DNA from: Eutypa lata
Taxonomy: Eukaryota > Ascomycota > Sordariomycetes > Xylariales > Diatrypaceae
Reading direction: 5' to 3'
DNA length: 64,000 nt
NCBI GenBank assembly: GCA_022661535.1
Contig: JAKULF010000004.1
Span: 3,844,001-3,908,000 of the forward strand
Below the pieces are notes generated by a model. The model saw nothing but the letters and a program-made list of their open reading frames with translations. It ran no database searches and was not told the DNA's origin. Below, in pieces: positions 46,805 to 57,592 of this stretch; the stretch's first letter is position 1; each line of letters begins with the position of its first letter. The translations under genes were made by a program, and so were the position numbers.

Positions 46805-47287
46805 ATGTCTGACCAGGGGACTATCACCATAGGTTCTAAAACTTCGTCTACCAATTATTTCAATATCAAGACAGCTGCTATGCCTAGCAACGTGCACACC
46901 CTGCAGGATAAATCCGACCCGGATATTGAAAACCAGCTCATAGCAGACGACAACAATACAGTGGCCGGCACCACTGATCGCAGACGAAAGACCAACATCC
47001 ACCACGAAACAAAAGGTGTGACTCTTGCTGATGATCAGCAGCAGGGGTGGATCAACAAGATATCTTCCATCCTGAAGGCACTGAATCCATTTAGCAACTA
47101 CATCCTCAACGTAGGAGAGAAAAACAATAACAAGCAGGCTGGGGCGGCGAACCTTGCCGATATCCGTGGAAATGGCAACGTCAATGATCAGAAGGCAGAC
47201 AAAAGTGCCACATTTGTGCTCGGGGGGATCCTGTTAGGCTTCTTTTATCTCTCAGCGAAGTTATTGGGTGCGTTATTTAGTCATTAA
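46805..47287 (+). CDS. Small protein with nonapeptide repeats and C-terminal membrane helix (160 aa)
   Basis: A single exon; I chose the ATG at 46805 (MSDQGTITIGSKTSSTNYFN). A longer start at 46499 is possible. The N-terminal 85 residues are polar. An amphipathic segment WINKISSILKALNPF follows. Residues 104-130 are three contiguous nonapeptides GEKNNNKQA, GAANLADIR and GNGNVNDQK, matching the pattern in the SesB protein. A hydrophobic helix (TFVLGGILLGFFYLSAKLLGAL) ends the protein, so it looks tail-anchored. No family was recognised. By analogy with fungal amyloid systems it could be a membrane effector recruited through the repeats. That is inference: no HeLo or HELL domain is visible. Confidence 0.65.
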   Translation: MSDQGTITIGSKTSSTNYFNIKTAAMPSNVHTLQDKSDPDIENQLIADDNNTVAGTTDRRRKTNIHHETKGVTLADDQQQGWINKISSILKALNPFSNYILNVGEKNNNKQAGAANLADIRGNGNVNDQKADKSATFVLGGILLGFFYLSAKLLGALFSH

Positions 47288-47733
47288 TGCTTAAAATAAC
47301 TTGACTATGAAGTTGATAGCCATCTTTCACTATGTATTAATGTTGGATTAACAAGGAATAACTGTTGTGTTGGGTCTAGGTAGCAGGTGGGTTTATACTA
47401 TGTGATAGAACCAACCTATAGCCTTGCCTTACCCCTAAATGCTCTTTATAGATGCTTTATTATTGTTACGATATTTTAATTTACTCGAAGGTAATCACCT
47501 TTCATGTACTCTTTACTTAATTTCAGACTGAATAACCTTGTTCATATTTTCTGCCATTAGGGGCATATATATCATCAAGACCGAATGTTACGAGTAAATT
47601 CTAAGGGAATTTAAATAGCTCCTATCGTACAAAAGGATAATATGTGATGTTTGAGGTCGCAATGATGTTCAGCTGGTAATTATCTCATGTAGCCATAACA
47701 ATATCTTAATATTCCTAATAGTAGCAGCTGTAC
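47288..47733. other. Convergent intergenic spacer
   Basis: This A+T-rich stretch lies between the 3' ends of two nonapeptide genes. No coding signal was found. Confidence 0.5.
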
Positions 47734-48323
47734 CTATTTCTTTACAGTAAAGAGAAAGTTAAAAGGGTTAATCTTCAATATCTTATCCGCTGCTCCCTTT
47801 TTCCAGCTCAGATCATTTCCAGCGAGCTGGATTGCGGTTTTATCGTAGCGCCGATCCACCCAGTCGCATGTGTTCCCGGCCCCCGTGATCTCAACGCTGT
47901 TGTCGTTGCCCTTAGTGACACTCTTGTTGCGGTTCCCGGCATGGCCGACAGCGCTGCGGTCCAAGGTGACGATCCCATTGTTCTTGTTTCCGTACTGCTT
48001 TGTTCTGTTATCGTTCCCGAAGACCTTGATCCGATTGCCCACCCCCCTCATGGTCGCCAAGTTGGTCCCAAATCTGACCATCAGCTGGAACACTGGCTTG
48101 AGGCAGTTGTTGAAGAACCAGTTCTGGCTGCAGCGTGGATTAGCTAGGGAACGACTTGATTGCATTTTCATTCTCGTTTTTTAAGAAGAGAAAAAGAGAG
48201 CAAAAAGAGGTCACGTTAAACATACTTAGCTTGATAAACGCGGTCTGTGTGTTCTTTCGTGACGTTGGTAATGCGGTCTTTGCTTCTGGCTTCTATGTAA
48301 CTATCGTCTTCCTGAAAAATCAT
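47734..48323 (-). CDS. Small nonapeptide-repeat protein (163 aa)
   Basis: The proposed exons are 48226-48323 and 47734-48127. The start at the ATG at 48323 (MIFQEDDSYIEARSKD) is tentative. The core, residues 61-123, is seven contiguous nonapeptides without gaps: GVGNRIKVF, GNDNRTKQY, GNKNNGIVT, LDRSAVGHA, GNRNKSVTK, GNDNSVEIT, GAGNTCDWV. Gly is at position 1 and Asn at position 4 in six of seven. The C-terminus KILKINPFNFLF echoes SILKALNPF in the protein at 46805. Such strict short-period G/N repeats suggest a stacked beta-solenoid or amyloid-like fold. There is no membrane helix and no family was recognised. It shares strand and repeat type with the SesB gene 2 kb away. Confidence 0.65.
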
Positions 48324-49531
48324 CTCGTATCGGACCTGAGAGCAAAAGCTGATATTTATGAATAATGATTGGTGTGGAGGGGCTGAGTAAGTATTGGGAA
48401 GTGACTTCAAACTTGTGGAATGTGAACTAGATCTTTTGAGTTAAGACCGCTTATACTAAAACATCACATTGGACGTTGCAGAGTTAAGTCTCAAGAAGCT
48501 CAACTCTTGCAATAGGTGCGGGGCATACAGAGATACTTATATTAAAGGGGAAACCGTCCAAGGTTACACTCAGATGAAGATAAAAACAGAGCCTGTCCAT
48601 CTTTGTTATGTCATATCAGACCCTGATCTCTCAATTTGGAAAATACAGGAACCCTTAAGTCCTAAGTGTCGGTGAATCACAAAAAGGCAATCCGAGCCTC
48701 CTCAACCGGGGCATCCGTATCATGCTACATAACTCGCAGAAATTCGGTCCTGCCGTGTAAGGCAACCGATTGCAACCAATTAGTCAAGGAATCAAGCTTG
48801 GCGCATCTGCACCTTCATGCTCACCGAAGTAATGGCTTTGAAGGCCGGCATTCACGGCTAGGTTTGCCTGCCCTCCTTTCCTTACCCTCTGTTCATTAAC
48901 ACCCCACCTTTTCGGTTATTCTAGGCTTTTAATGTCATCACCCTCGAAAGCGCACCCAAGGGTTTAGTCAGGCCGTACGACGTCACATCTCCGCGGCGTT
49001 GAGACCCCCCTTCATTAAAAAGAATTGCCACGGTGAATTAGTTATGAATCCCCACCACTTTCATTCTTGGGGTTGGCAGACTAATTTAACATAGAATACT
49101 TAAACCAAGCTGGAATGGCAATGACAAGCTAGGTTATAAGAAGGTATTGATACAGGGCCAGAACTGATCGGTCAGACAAAGTGCCATCCATATAAGGAGA
49201 GAGCCTAGATCTCACAGCAGATGGATATAACATAACCTGGAAACACTCTCCTGAACCCTTTACGTTCATTATGGTAGTGTAATCAGCTCTGAAGTAGAAT
49301 GTATATATGTTACGATATATTTCATATGGTTCATTGATGCGGTAATATGGGACGAATGTAAAGGTATTGTATGGAGAAGGGGCGAAGGTATTCGTAAAAC
49401 TTCAAGAAAAGATCCTCAAGACAACGTTAGATGCAAGTTTGTTCAGCTGGCATTGAGATCAGGATATCCCACCTAGCTGGAAGTCCGTCTTTGCTCCATC
49501 ACCACGATGCTTCGTCTCGAGGGACAATTCC
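48324..49531. other. Intergenic spacer
   Basis: No gene was supported. Composition is mixed, and short open stretches lack ATG starts and family resemblance. It may contain the lost 5' end of the pseudogene that follows. Confidence 0.45.
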
Positions 49532-51647
49532 GTGCTGTGTAGGGAACACTCCGAGCGGCAAAAGAATCCCCAAAGTTTACGAAATCCGTATATCAGAGAC
49601 CTTCTTGGAAAGGGGGGATTTTTCGAGAAAAAGAATGCCGGAGACCCAAACCCCGCGACCATTCATAGAGATCTACCGATTGAAACGGATGAGGTCAAAC
49701 CAAACCAAGAAACATCTACAGAAGGATCTACGTCGGATGATGACATCGAGAGCATATTTTCTATCAATACCTTGTCGACAGTTCCATCATCTGCCAACCC
49801 CGTTTACACTAGTGGAATCAAGGAGGTTGCACAGGCGCTTTTGAGCCAAGTGGAGCTGAAGAATCTGTACAGCACAGCAATATTGAACTTGAAGCTGCGA
49901 AAGAGTCGTGCTCACATTCGTGGTTGTTGGAAAGAGTATAGCAGGAAACTTGCTGCCGAAGTGTCTAACGAGCTCGAACAGAAAGCGTGCAAATTCGTGG
50001 AGGAGTTGACTGGTCGATTGGCAGACGAGATAAGGGGGTATATTGCCGGATTTGAAGAAGTGAACCGGCCTGCTCCTACCGAATCTAACAAGAAAGATCT
50101 GGAAGGTTGGCTTTCAAATATTGACAGTGCCTATGGACATGGGCCATCAAAAGACGGCCCCTTTCCTTCAACATCAAGAGAACTCGATCAGAGTCTAACT
50201 AAGGTCGGACGATGAGGATTTCGATCCAGGCATAGAAGAGACCACGAATTTCCCAAGAATCGACCAGGTCAGAGACTCTCTCTTGTCATCTCAAGCCTTT
50301 AAATCACATCTTAGAACGCTGCGGGACTGGCTGAAGGTTGATGATAAATCACCCATACAAGCAGGCGTTTCGGGTCCCAATGCTTCTGATACCCAGAACC
50401 TTAGCAGCTCGCATCCAGATAAGGTAAGGTCACGAGACCCCTCACCAAGTCCAAGCCAACCTGCTACAAGCCCCCTAGATGTTCCTAGCACATCACACGA
50501 AGAGGCTCCAGGAATATCTTCACCCATAGAAACGGACGACGATGCCCCGAAGTTTTCGCAAGCTCCGCTGATTACGGACGAAGGGAAAGGGTTTGAAAGT
50601 CACCCAGTTACTACCTCGACACACCAAGAAGTTCCCCAGGAAGTCCTCCTGAAGCCGAGACGTGCTGCACCGACCTCTTGTCCCCGACAAACGAGTGCTC
50701 GCGATTTGTTCTCGGGACCTTTGGACTTCTGGGGCGTATCCTTTTTCTTTTATGATATTATCGAGCTGTTCGTTCCTAGTATAGCACCAGGGTATAGACG
50801 AGTACGATGGAGTTGCGTGAGATCCCCCTCTAGGCTAATGATATTGGAATTTACTAACAAGACCCTAGTCGTGAATACAATGCTACCGGGGGGATTTCCC
50901 AGAAGATGACCTGGGTGCGTTGAGCCAATTGAAGACCGACCTATCATATGGGAGCCTACCTACTCTAAGCGATGATATCTCTTTGGGTTGTTCTTAAACT
51001 GGCAGTGGGCACGCAACGTGGCAGCCGACCTCGGGTGGATTAAGTACGCCCCAGAGAGCACATCTTTCACCTGGCGCCTCGCAGAATACAACACAACACA
51101 ACCATATTCCTGGTTCTGGTTCACGCAATGAGAGATCTACACCTGTTGATGCAGGAGCCCATTCGATCAACGTCGACGGCTTGACTGGAACTACTTATAT
51201 TCCCAAATACTTTTGAGGTGAGTTGTTCTTGCTACCTCAGATGCTCCGGCACTAGCCAGACTCTAGTTTTCTGTCAATCCTAAGAACCTACATGGAACCG
51301 GCATCCACAAGAAGCCAGACGAGTACCCCCCTGAGCAAGAGCTAGATGAAAAAAGGTATCATTACTTGCGTCCTAAGATACTGATGCCGGTCAATGTCTT
51401 TTCCACTACCTCCATCGCGCCAGGTGGAATACGTGGAATGAGCACACTGATGATATATGGCTGAAGAGGCTTCCGAAAAAAGCTCAGCAAGAGTATTTTG
51501 GCTGCTCAAAGGCAAACAGGGAGTGGTTCAGATCCGGATCTGGTGTTCGGTTGGGGTGTGCATATTTTAGACGGACCAAACCATGCGGTTCTATGGCTAC
51601 TGCTCGCAATTCTGATCATTATCTCCTTGATAATCTCAATTGCTTGA
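49532..51647 (+). pseudogene. Decayed gene of a large fungal membrane-protein family
   Basis: Three coding blocks lie in the right order but in different frames. The first (49532-50215) has DDDIESIFSINTLSTVPSS and LRDLL/VELKNLY-type helices but no ATG. The second (from about 50205, shifted by one base near 50206) has DEDFDPGIEETTNFPRID, a Pro/Ser-rich stretch and PGYRRVRWSC. The third (about 51295-51647) has KPDEYPPEQELDEKRYHYL, HTDDIWLKRLPKKAQQEYFG, then after another shift near 51527 DLVFGWGVHILDGPNH and a membrane helix. This order matches orphan proteins common in Sordariomycetes whose C-terminal GWGxHxxxGPNH plus helix is diagnostic. Function is unknown. Some apparent breaks could be unrecognised introns, but at least two look like single-base shifts. 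Confidence 0.6.
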
Positions 51648-52019
51648 TAGTTGGAGCTGCACATACACAGGAACAAGGGTTGGCAGTTATCTCGTTGAGA
51701 TTATGGTATGTCTGATGGTAGCGATCTATTATAAGTTGAATGACAAGTGAAGTACCTAGGCTGGGGCAGTGTCTTCGTTAGCGGATTTGATAGTTACTAC
51801 AATGCTATAATGCCCCGCTATATAGAGGGTAAATGCCCCGCATGCCACTAGAAGTCAACCCCAATGACGGAACGAGTGCCACCTTTTACGTAGAACAATT
51901 TCAACAGACAACACAACTGCACACCTACTTACGTATTAACCACGACCAAATTATCTGTCGGACCTGGCTTGCCATTTATTCTGCTTAGCCTGGAGTGAAA
52001 TAAGAAGCAGTTAGCCAAT
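51648..52019. promoter_or_regulatory. SKI2 promoter region
   Basis: A spacer of about 370 bases with no coding signal that should hold the SKI2 promoter and leader. GTAAATGCCCCGC-like repeats at about 51808 and 51828 are a short local duplication. Confidence 0.4.
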
Positions 52020-55000
52020 ATGGCGACTGCAGACCTCGTTTCGGCCTTGCGAAAGCTTCAGCTTGCAAACGAGCAAGCTGACGCAGATTTCAATATCGAC
52101 GATGTCTTATTCCAGCAAGGACCCCGCAAGAGAGCGAAGCAGGATCCCGACGAGTTGAAAGCAGAACTGGAGCAGAAGTTTCTCACGCCCTCCCAAAAGT
52201 TCTCGACCGAATGGCTCAACCGCCTCCAGCAGCGCTGGGACTGCCCCGCCGATCTGACCGAGCTTTTCCGCATCGCCCCGACCCAGACTCGCACCGTCAC
52301 CCGATTTCAGAGACAGGGCCTGGAGGGTAGGGTAACGGGCTATAAGAATGTAACCGTCCCGGCCAACAGCGCCACCGCCAAGAATTCCACCTCCCTCACG
52401 AGAAAGCCTGGGAACCGAGCCGACTTCGTACGAGGAGCTGCCGGCTTCTTTCCCTTCGCGCCGGGTGGTCTGGAAGGTGTTGAGGCTACCGCAGCCATGG
52501 AGGATCAGATGCTGACATCTGGGGGTGCTGGTACAGACGGACCAACCAACAAATTAGAGCGCGTCATCAAGCTCGGCGCTGAAGGGGGTCTTCTTGAGGT
52601 GGCACCTGGTCTGCAGAGAGGCATTGACTTCTCCAAGAAAAAATCCAAGGTCGATGAGAAGCAAGCGAAGGCTATCGAAGCAGAACTGGACCAAGAGCCC
52701 GAACAAGGTCCCGAGCCAGAGAATATCAATGGCCACCTGACCACCAATGGCGTCGAAGAGGAAACTGACCAGGAAGAAAGTGAAGATATTGACAACTTGC
52801 TACCTGTTGAATTCCCTGCCTTGGAACCTCATGGGAATCTCGCGGCATCCAGCGCTAGAAAGGCTGGTAAGGAATGGGCACACATGGTCGACATCAACAA
52901 GGATATCGCCAATTTCCGAGAGCTTGTCCCTGATATGGCCAGAGAGTGGCCCTTTGAGCTCGATACTTTCCAGAAAGAGGCAATATATCACCTAGAGGGC
53001 GGCGATTCTGTATTTGTTGCTGCACACACCTCGGCTGGCAAAACCGTCGTCGCGGAGTATGCTATTGCACTAGCTGCAAGACACATGACTAAGGCTATAT
53101 ATACGTCACCTATAAAGGCCCTAAGTAATCAGAAATTCAGAGACTTCCGGCAAGAGTTTGACGAAGTCGGTATTCTTACTGGCGATGTCCAGATTAACCC
53201 TGAGGCAAGCTGTCTGATTATGACAACCGAAATCTTGAGGAGTATGCTGTACAGAGGGGCAGATCTCATTCGAGACGTGGAGTTCGTCATTTTTGACGAA
53301 GTTCACTATGTCAATGACCTTGAGCGAGGTGTCGTCTGGGAAGAGGTCATAATCATGCTCCCGGAGCACGTGTCTCTGATCCTTCTCTCTGCAACGGTTC
53401 CGAATACACACGAATTCGCTTCTTGGGTTGGTAGAACCAAGCAAAAAGACATCTATGTTATTTCGACCCCTAAACGACCGGTGCCCCTGGAACACTTCTT
53501 ATGGGCTGGCAAGGACATTTTTAAAATCGTGGATAGCCAGAAGAGGTTTTTGGACAAAGGCTGGGCAGATGCCAATCAAGCCATTCGTGGCAAAGACAAA
53601 GCACTCCCTGCTCCCGCCACTGCGTCTCGTGGTGGAGCCAACCAGCGAGGTAACCAACGAGGCTCACAACGTGGCGGCCAGCAGCAACGTGGTGGACGAG
53701 GCGGCAATCAACAAAGAGGCAGGGGTGGTCCGCCTAGAGCCAGTCATACGCCTGGTCATATGGGCCGTGCTGGCCGTGCTGGTGGCTTCGTGTCTGTCAA
53801 TCAGGATAAGAACCTCTGGGTACATCTTGTACATTTCTTAAGGAAATCAAGTCTACTGCCAGCTTGTATATTTGTATTCTCTAAGAAGCGGTGTGAGGAG
53901 AATGCAGATGCTCTGAGTAACCAGGACTTTTGCACCGCTCAGGAGAAGAGTCACGTTCACATGATTATCGAGAAATCGATAGCACGTTTACGCCCCGAGG
54001 ATCGAGTTCTACCACAAATCATTCGCCTTCGCGATATGCTAAGCAGAGGTATCGCCGTGCACCATGGTGGCCTACTTCCCATTGTCAAGGAGATGGTTGA
54101 AATGCTTTTCGCTCAGACGTTAGTAAAGGTCCTCTTCGCGACTGAAACCTTTGCTATGGGTCTGAATTTACCTACAAGGACAGTTGTGTTTTCAGGTTAT
54201 AGGAAGCATGACGGTCACTCGTTCCGAAATTTGCTTCCGGGCGAGTATACGCAGATGGCTGGCAGAGCCGGTCGTCGTGGTCTCGATCCAGTTGGATCCG
54301 TCATCATCGTACCTCCTGGAGGTATCGACGAAGCACCGCCAGTCACCGATCTCAAGAAGATGATTCTAGACCCGCCTAGTAAACTACGGTCGCAGTTCAG
54401 ATTGACCTACAACATGATCCTGAATCTGTTGCGGGTCGAGGCATTGAAGATCGAGGAGATGATTAAGCGCAGTTTCTCCGAGCATGCCACACAGCAACTG
54501 TTACCAGAGCACGAGAAGGCAGTGAAGGTTTCGGAAGCGGACCTGGCTAAGGTCAAACGGGAGCCTTGCGATATCTGTGACCCGAGCTTGGACGACTGCC
54601 ACCAAGCATCGATGAACTACAAACAACTAACACAAGAGCTATATAAGGGCTTGCTGACAATCCCCATTGGAAGAAAGATGTTCACACAGCAACGGCTCAT
54701 TGTTTGGAATAAGGATGGCGTACGGACTCCTGGTATCATTCTCTCTGAGGGGTTTAGTACGAAAGCGTTAGGTGGCGAACCAACAATCCATGTTTTCGGG
54801 ATCAAAACCGGCCGCGAGACTCGAGACTCGACCGATATCCTTCCCTTAGTCCCCACCTTGCGGAACTTATTCACTCCCCTACCTAGTACGAGGAGGTTTG
54901 TGACAGGCAAGAACGCCCATGTGCCTTTAAGTGAGATTGAGTGCCTCACAGGAACCATAACGACGGGAATCATTCCGGGTTACTTCGAAGGCGGAGAAAA

Positions 55001-55920
55001 ACTACACGATGCAAGGGATCGCATGTTGAATATTTGCAAGACTTGGGACTCGGATAATTGGAATGAGATGGACTTCAGCAAGATCAAGAGCTTGCCGTTG
55101 CAAGAGATCATAGGGAAGCGAAAACAGGAAGAGCAGGCCATTCAGGCAACGGCTACCACGCCGTGCCCGAACTTCCTGAAACATGTGAGTATTCTATTTT
55201 ATTATTAACTAGCGGCTCAGTGTACTAAACCCCGCGCAGTTCGCCATGTGCCACGACCAATGGCTCATCAAAGAGCACATCTCGTCTCTCCGGCAGGCGC
55301 TCTCGGACCAGAACCTGCAGCTCCTGCCCGACTACGAGCAGCGGATCGAGGTGCTTAAGGACCTCTCGTTCGTCGACGCCGACACGCGCATCCAGCTCAA
55401 GGGCAAGGTGGCGTGCGAGATCCACTCGGCCGACGAGCTCGTGCTGACGGAGCTGATTCTCGACAACGTGCTGGCCGAGTACGAGCCGGCGGAGATCGCG
55501 GCGCTCCTGTCGGCCTTCGTGTTCCAGGAGAAGACGGACGCGGTGCCCACCCTGACGGGAAACCTCGAGCGCGGCATGAAGACTATCGTCGCCATCAGCG
55601 AGAAGGTCAACGCCGTGCAGACCGAGCGCCAGGTCATCCAGAGCGCCGACGACAGCAACGACTTCGTGTCGCGGCCGCGTTTTGGCCTGATGGAGGTCGT
55701 CTACGAGTGGGCGCGCGGCATGAGCTTCAAGAACATCACCGACCTGACCGACGTCCTCGAGGGCACCATCGTCCGCACCATCACGCGCCTCGACGAGACC
55801 TGCCGCGAGGTCAAGAATGCCGCCCGCATCGTCGGCGACCCCGATCTCTACCAGAAGATGCAGGCCGCGCAGGAGATGATCAAGCGCGATATCACGGCTG
55901 TTGCTAGCTTGTATATGTAG
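52020..55920 (+). CDS. ski2: Ski2 superkiller RNA helicase (1281 aa)
   Basis: There are two exons: 52020-55184 and 55240-55920. The N-terminal arm (residues 1-300) includes WDCPADLTELFRIAPTQT, typical of Ski2. The DExH core carries motif I AHTSAGKTVVAEYA (about 335), motif II FDEVHYVND (about 424), motif III LLSATVPN, and motif VI QMAGRAGRRGLD (about 745). An Arg/Gly/Gln-rich insertion (RGG repeats, about 537-572) lies between the two RecA folds. The C-terminal DSHCT domain ends RDITAVASLYM. Ski2 works with Ski3 and Ski8 to feed mRNA into the cytoplasmic exosome for 3'-5' decay. The presence of the Ski2-type N-arm and the long arch distinguish it from Mtr4. Exon 2 uses far more G/C-ending codons than exon 1. 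Confidence 0.95.
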
Positions 55921-56768
55921 AAACTTCTGTCTTCTTTTTTTCCTTCCTTCTTCTGTGTTATTCGGAAGTTGGAGGTGAGGGAATCAGTGCCGTTTCTTTG
56001 GCTTGTTTTGACTTGCTTGGACTTGCTACGTTACAAAGGGAGACAGAATTATCAGATCACAAGGGCGATTTTTTTGGACGTTAATGAATGAAATAGATGT
56101 CGGGAAGGGCGATCGATGGCTATAAAAGTTAGATAGGGGGTTATGAGATAATGAAATGATGAGAAGACTTGTATGCCACATACGGGTACGTAGGAAGCTG
56201 CAGATCCTGTTTAGCTATGGGCGGGCATGTTTATAACATTCTATAGATGCGTAATGCTGATGAGGTTTATGATAAGTAACGATGGAGTGTTAATTACTAC
56301 CGCGAAGTCGATTTTACTCAAACCCATTTTTAGATATTTCTGTGATCACTAAGTGAGCTGTTACAAAATGGCGTTAGAAACCAGAACTTGTCCAAAAACT
56401 TTTCACATTTATCAATAACCGCCAGAGGTAATATGAACCATAGAAGGCAGATCGATCGATGTTAGTTATATTCTGATTTAAAAAATATATGAAAAGTGAA
56501 CGATGCTATAATAATGACAATAATTAATGTCCCATGAGAACCGACCGGAACGCCCAACTTGAATCCCGTTTGTCCCATAATCGATCGTGATGTACCTAAG
56601 CAAAGAAAGTCCTTGCCCCCCTCCCCCCCTTTAATTCCTTCGTCCCCGTATAGATGGATGGATGGATGTATGTATATGGATCAATCATGTAGCCCTCTGC
56701 AGCTCTTGCTTCTTGCTGCCATCATCATCGTCGTCGTTACCACCATCGCCGCTGCTGCTACTAGCCTT
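55921..56768. other. Convergent intergenic spacer
   Basis: This lies between the 3' ends of SKI2 and DID2. A short pyrimidine run follows the SKI2 stop, and a GATG microsatellite lies near 56653-56670. No coding signal was found. Confidence 0.5.
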
Positions 56769-57592
56769 CTAAGCCCTCAGGGCCCTCAGCCTCTGCTGCA
56801 GCGCGTCCTCCTCCTCGGCCGTCGGCTCGTTGGCGGCGGTCTGGGCGTGGACCGGCTCGGCCTTGCTGGGCTGGGCGGCGTTGAGCTCGCTGTTGAGCGC
56901 GACGCCGGCGTCGTCGGCTAGCTTTCCTAGCAGCTCGTGCACGGCGTCGTCCGAGACCTGCTGGGATGTCGTCTGCGCGATCGCGTCCTGGTAGATGTTG
57001 TTGTTCATCGCGTACTCTTCGTTCTGCTGCTTGAATTGCTCGAGGGTTAAGAGGGTCTGTGTGGCGTAGGAGACCTTTAGTTAGCATCGTCTGTGTGAGA
57101 TAAGAGAAGGAAAGAACGTACCCGCTCCGGGTTCGTGTTCCGCTGAGCCGCGCTCATCACCTTGGACGACTGGCCCATCATGTTCGTCATGCGGTTCATG
57201 CTGTTGTTGGCCTGGATCTGGGCGACGCTGAGCTCGGCCATGTCGGCCATCTGGTCCATCTGCTGGGCGAGCGCCTGCTTCGACAGCAGCATCTTGGCCT
57301 TCTGGTACGCCTTCGCCGTGTCCCCCTTCTTCAGCAGCTCTTGGATCTGCTTCTTCAGCAACGGGTCCTGCTTTGCTGCCTTCTGGGCCTCGCGCCGCGC
57401 CTGCTTCGCTTGGAACTGCACAGCAGATGGGAAGTTAGCACGTTTATTAGGTAGGTAGGTTGAGAGTTGAGTGTATCGTCATCGGTTCGAGATGCAGTAG
57501 CGTGGAGAAGCAGGAGATGGTGAAGAGCGGGAAAGACGTACGCGGGCTTGGAACTCGACTTGCATGTCGCGAGCTTGTTGTCGGTTCGACAT
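56769..57592 (-). CDS. did2: ESCRT-III protein Did2/Vps46 (CHMP1 type, 210 aa)
   Basis: There are three exons: 57542-57592, 57122-57415 and 56769-57056, in phase. It starts MSNRQQARDMQVEFQAR. The helical, highly charged Snf7-type fold (residues 15-130) is Met/Gln-rich (QALAQQMDQMADMAELSVAQIQ). An acidic C-terminal half contains YQDAIAQTTSQQVSDDAVHELLGKLADDAG. The extreme C-terminus LQQRLRALRA is a MIM1 motif, which binds the MIT domain of Vps4. Did2/CHMP1 recruits and regulates Vps4 to disassemble ESCRT-III at endosomes. The MIM1 ending separates it from Snf7, Vps20 and Vps24. The assignment to Did2 rather than Vps2 rests on the RLRALR ending and the VDELL-like block, and is likely but not certain. 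Confidence 0.78.

Noticed and set aside
44238..48323. Reading the GxxN repeats as collagen-like or RTX calcium-binding nonapeptides
   Set aside because: RTX nonapeptides have GGxGxDxUx, which needs Gly-Gly and Asp at fixed places. Here positions 1 and 4 are Gly and Asn with Gln-x-Gly across units, so RTX does not fit.
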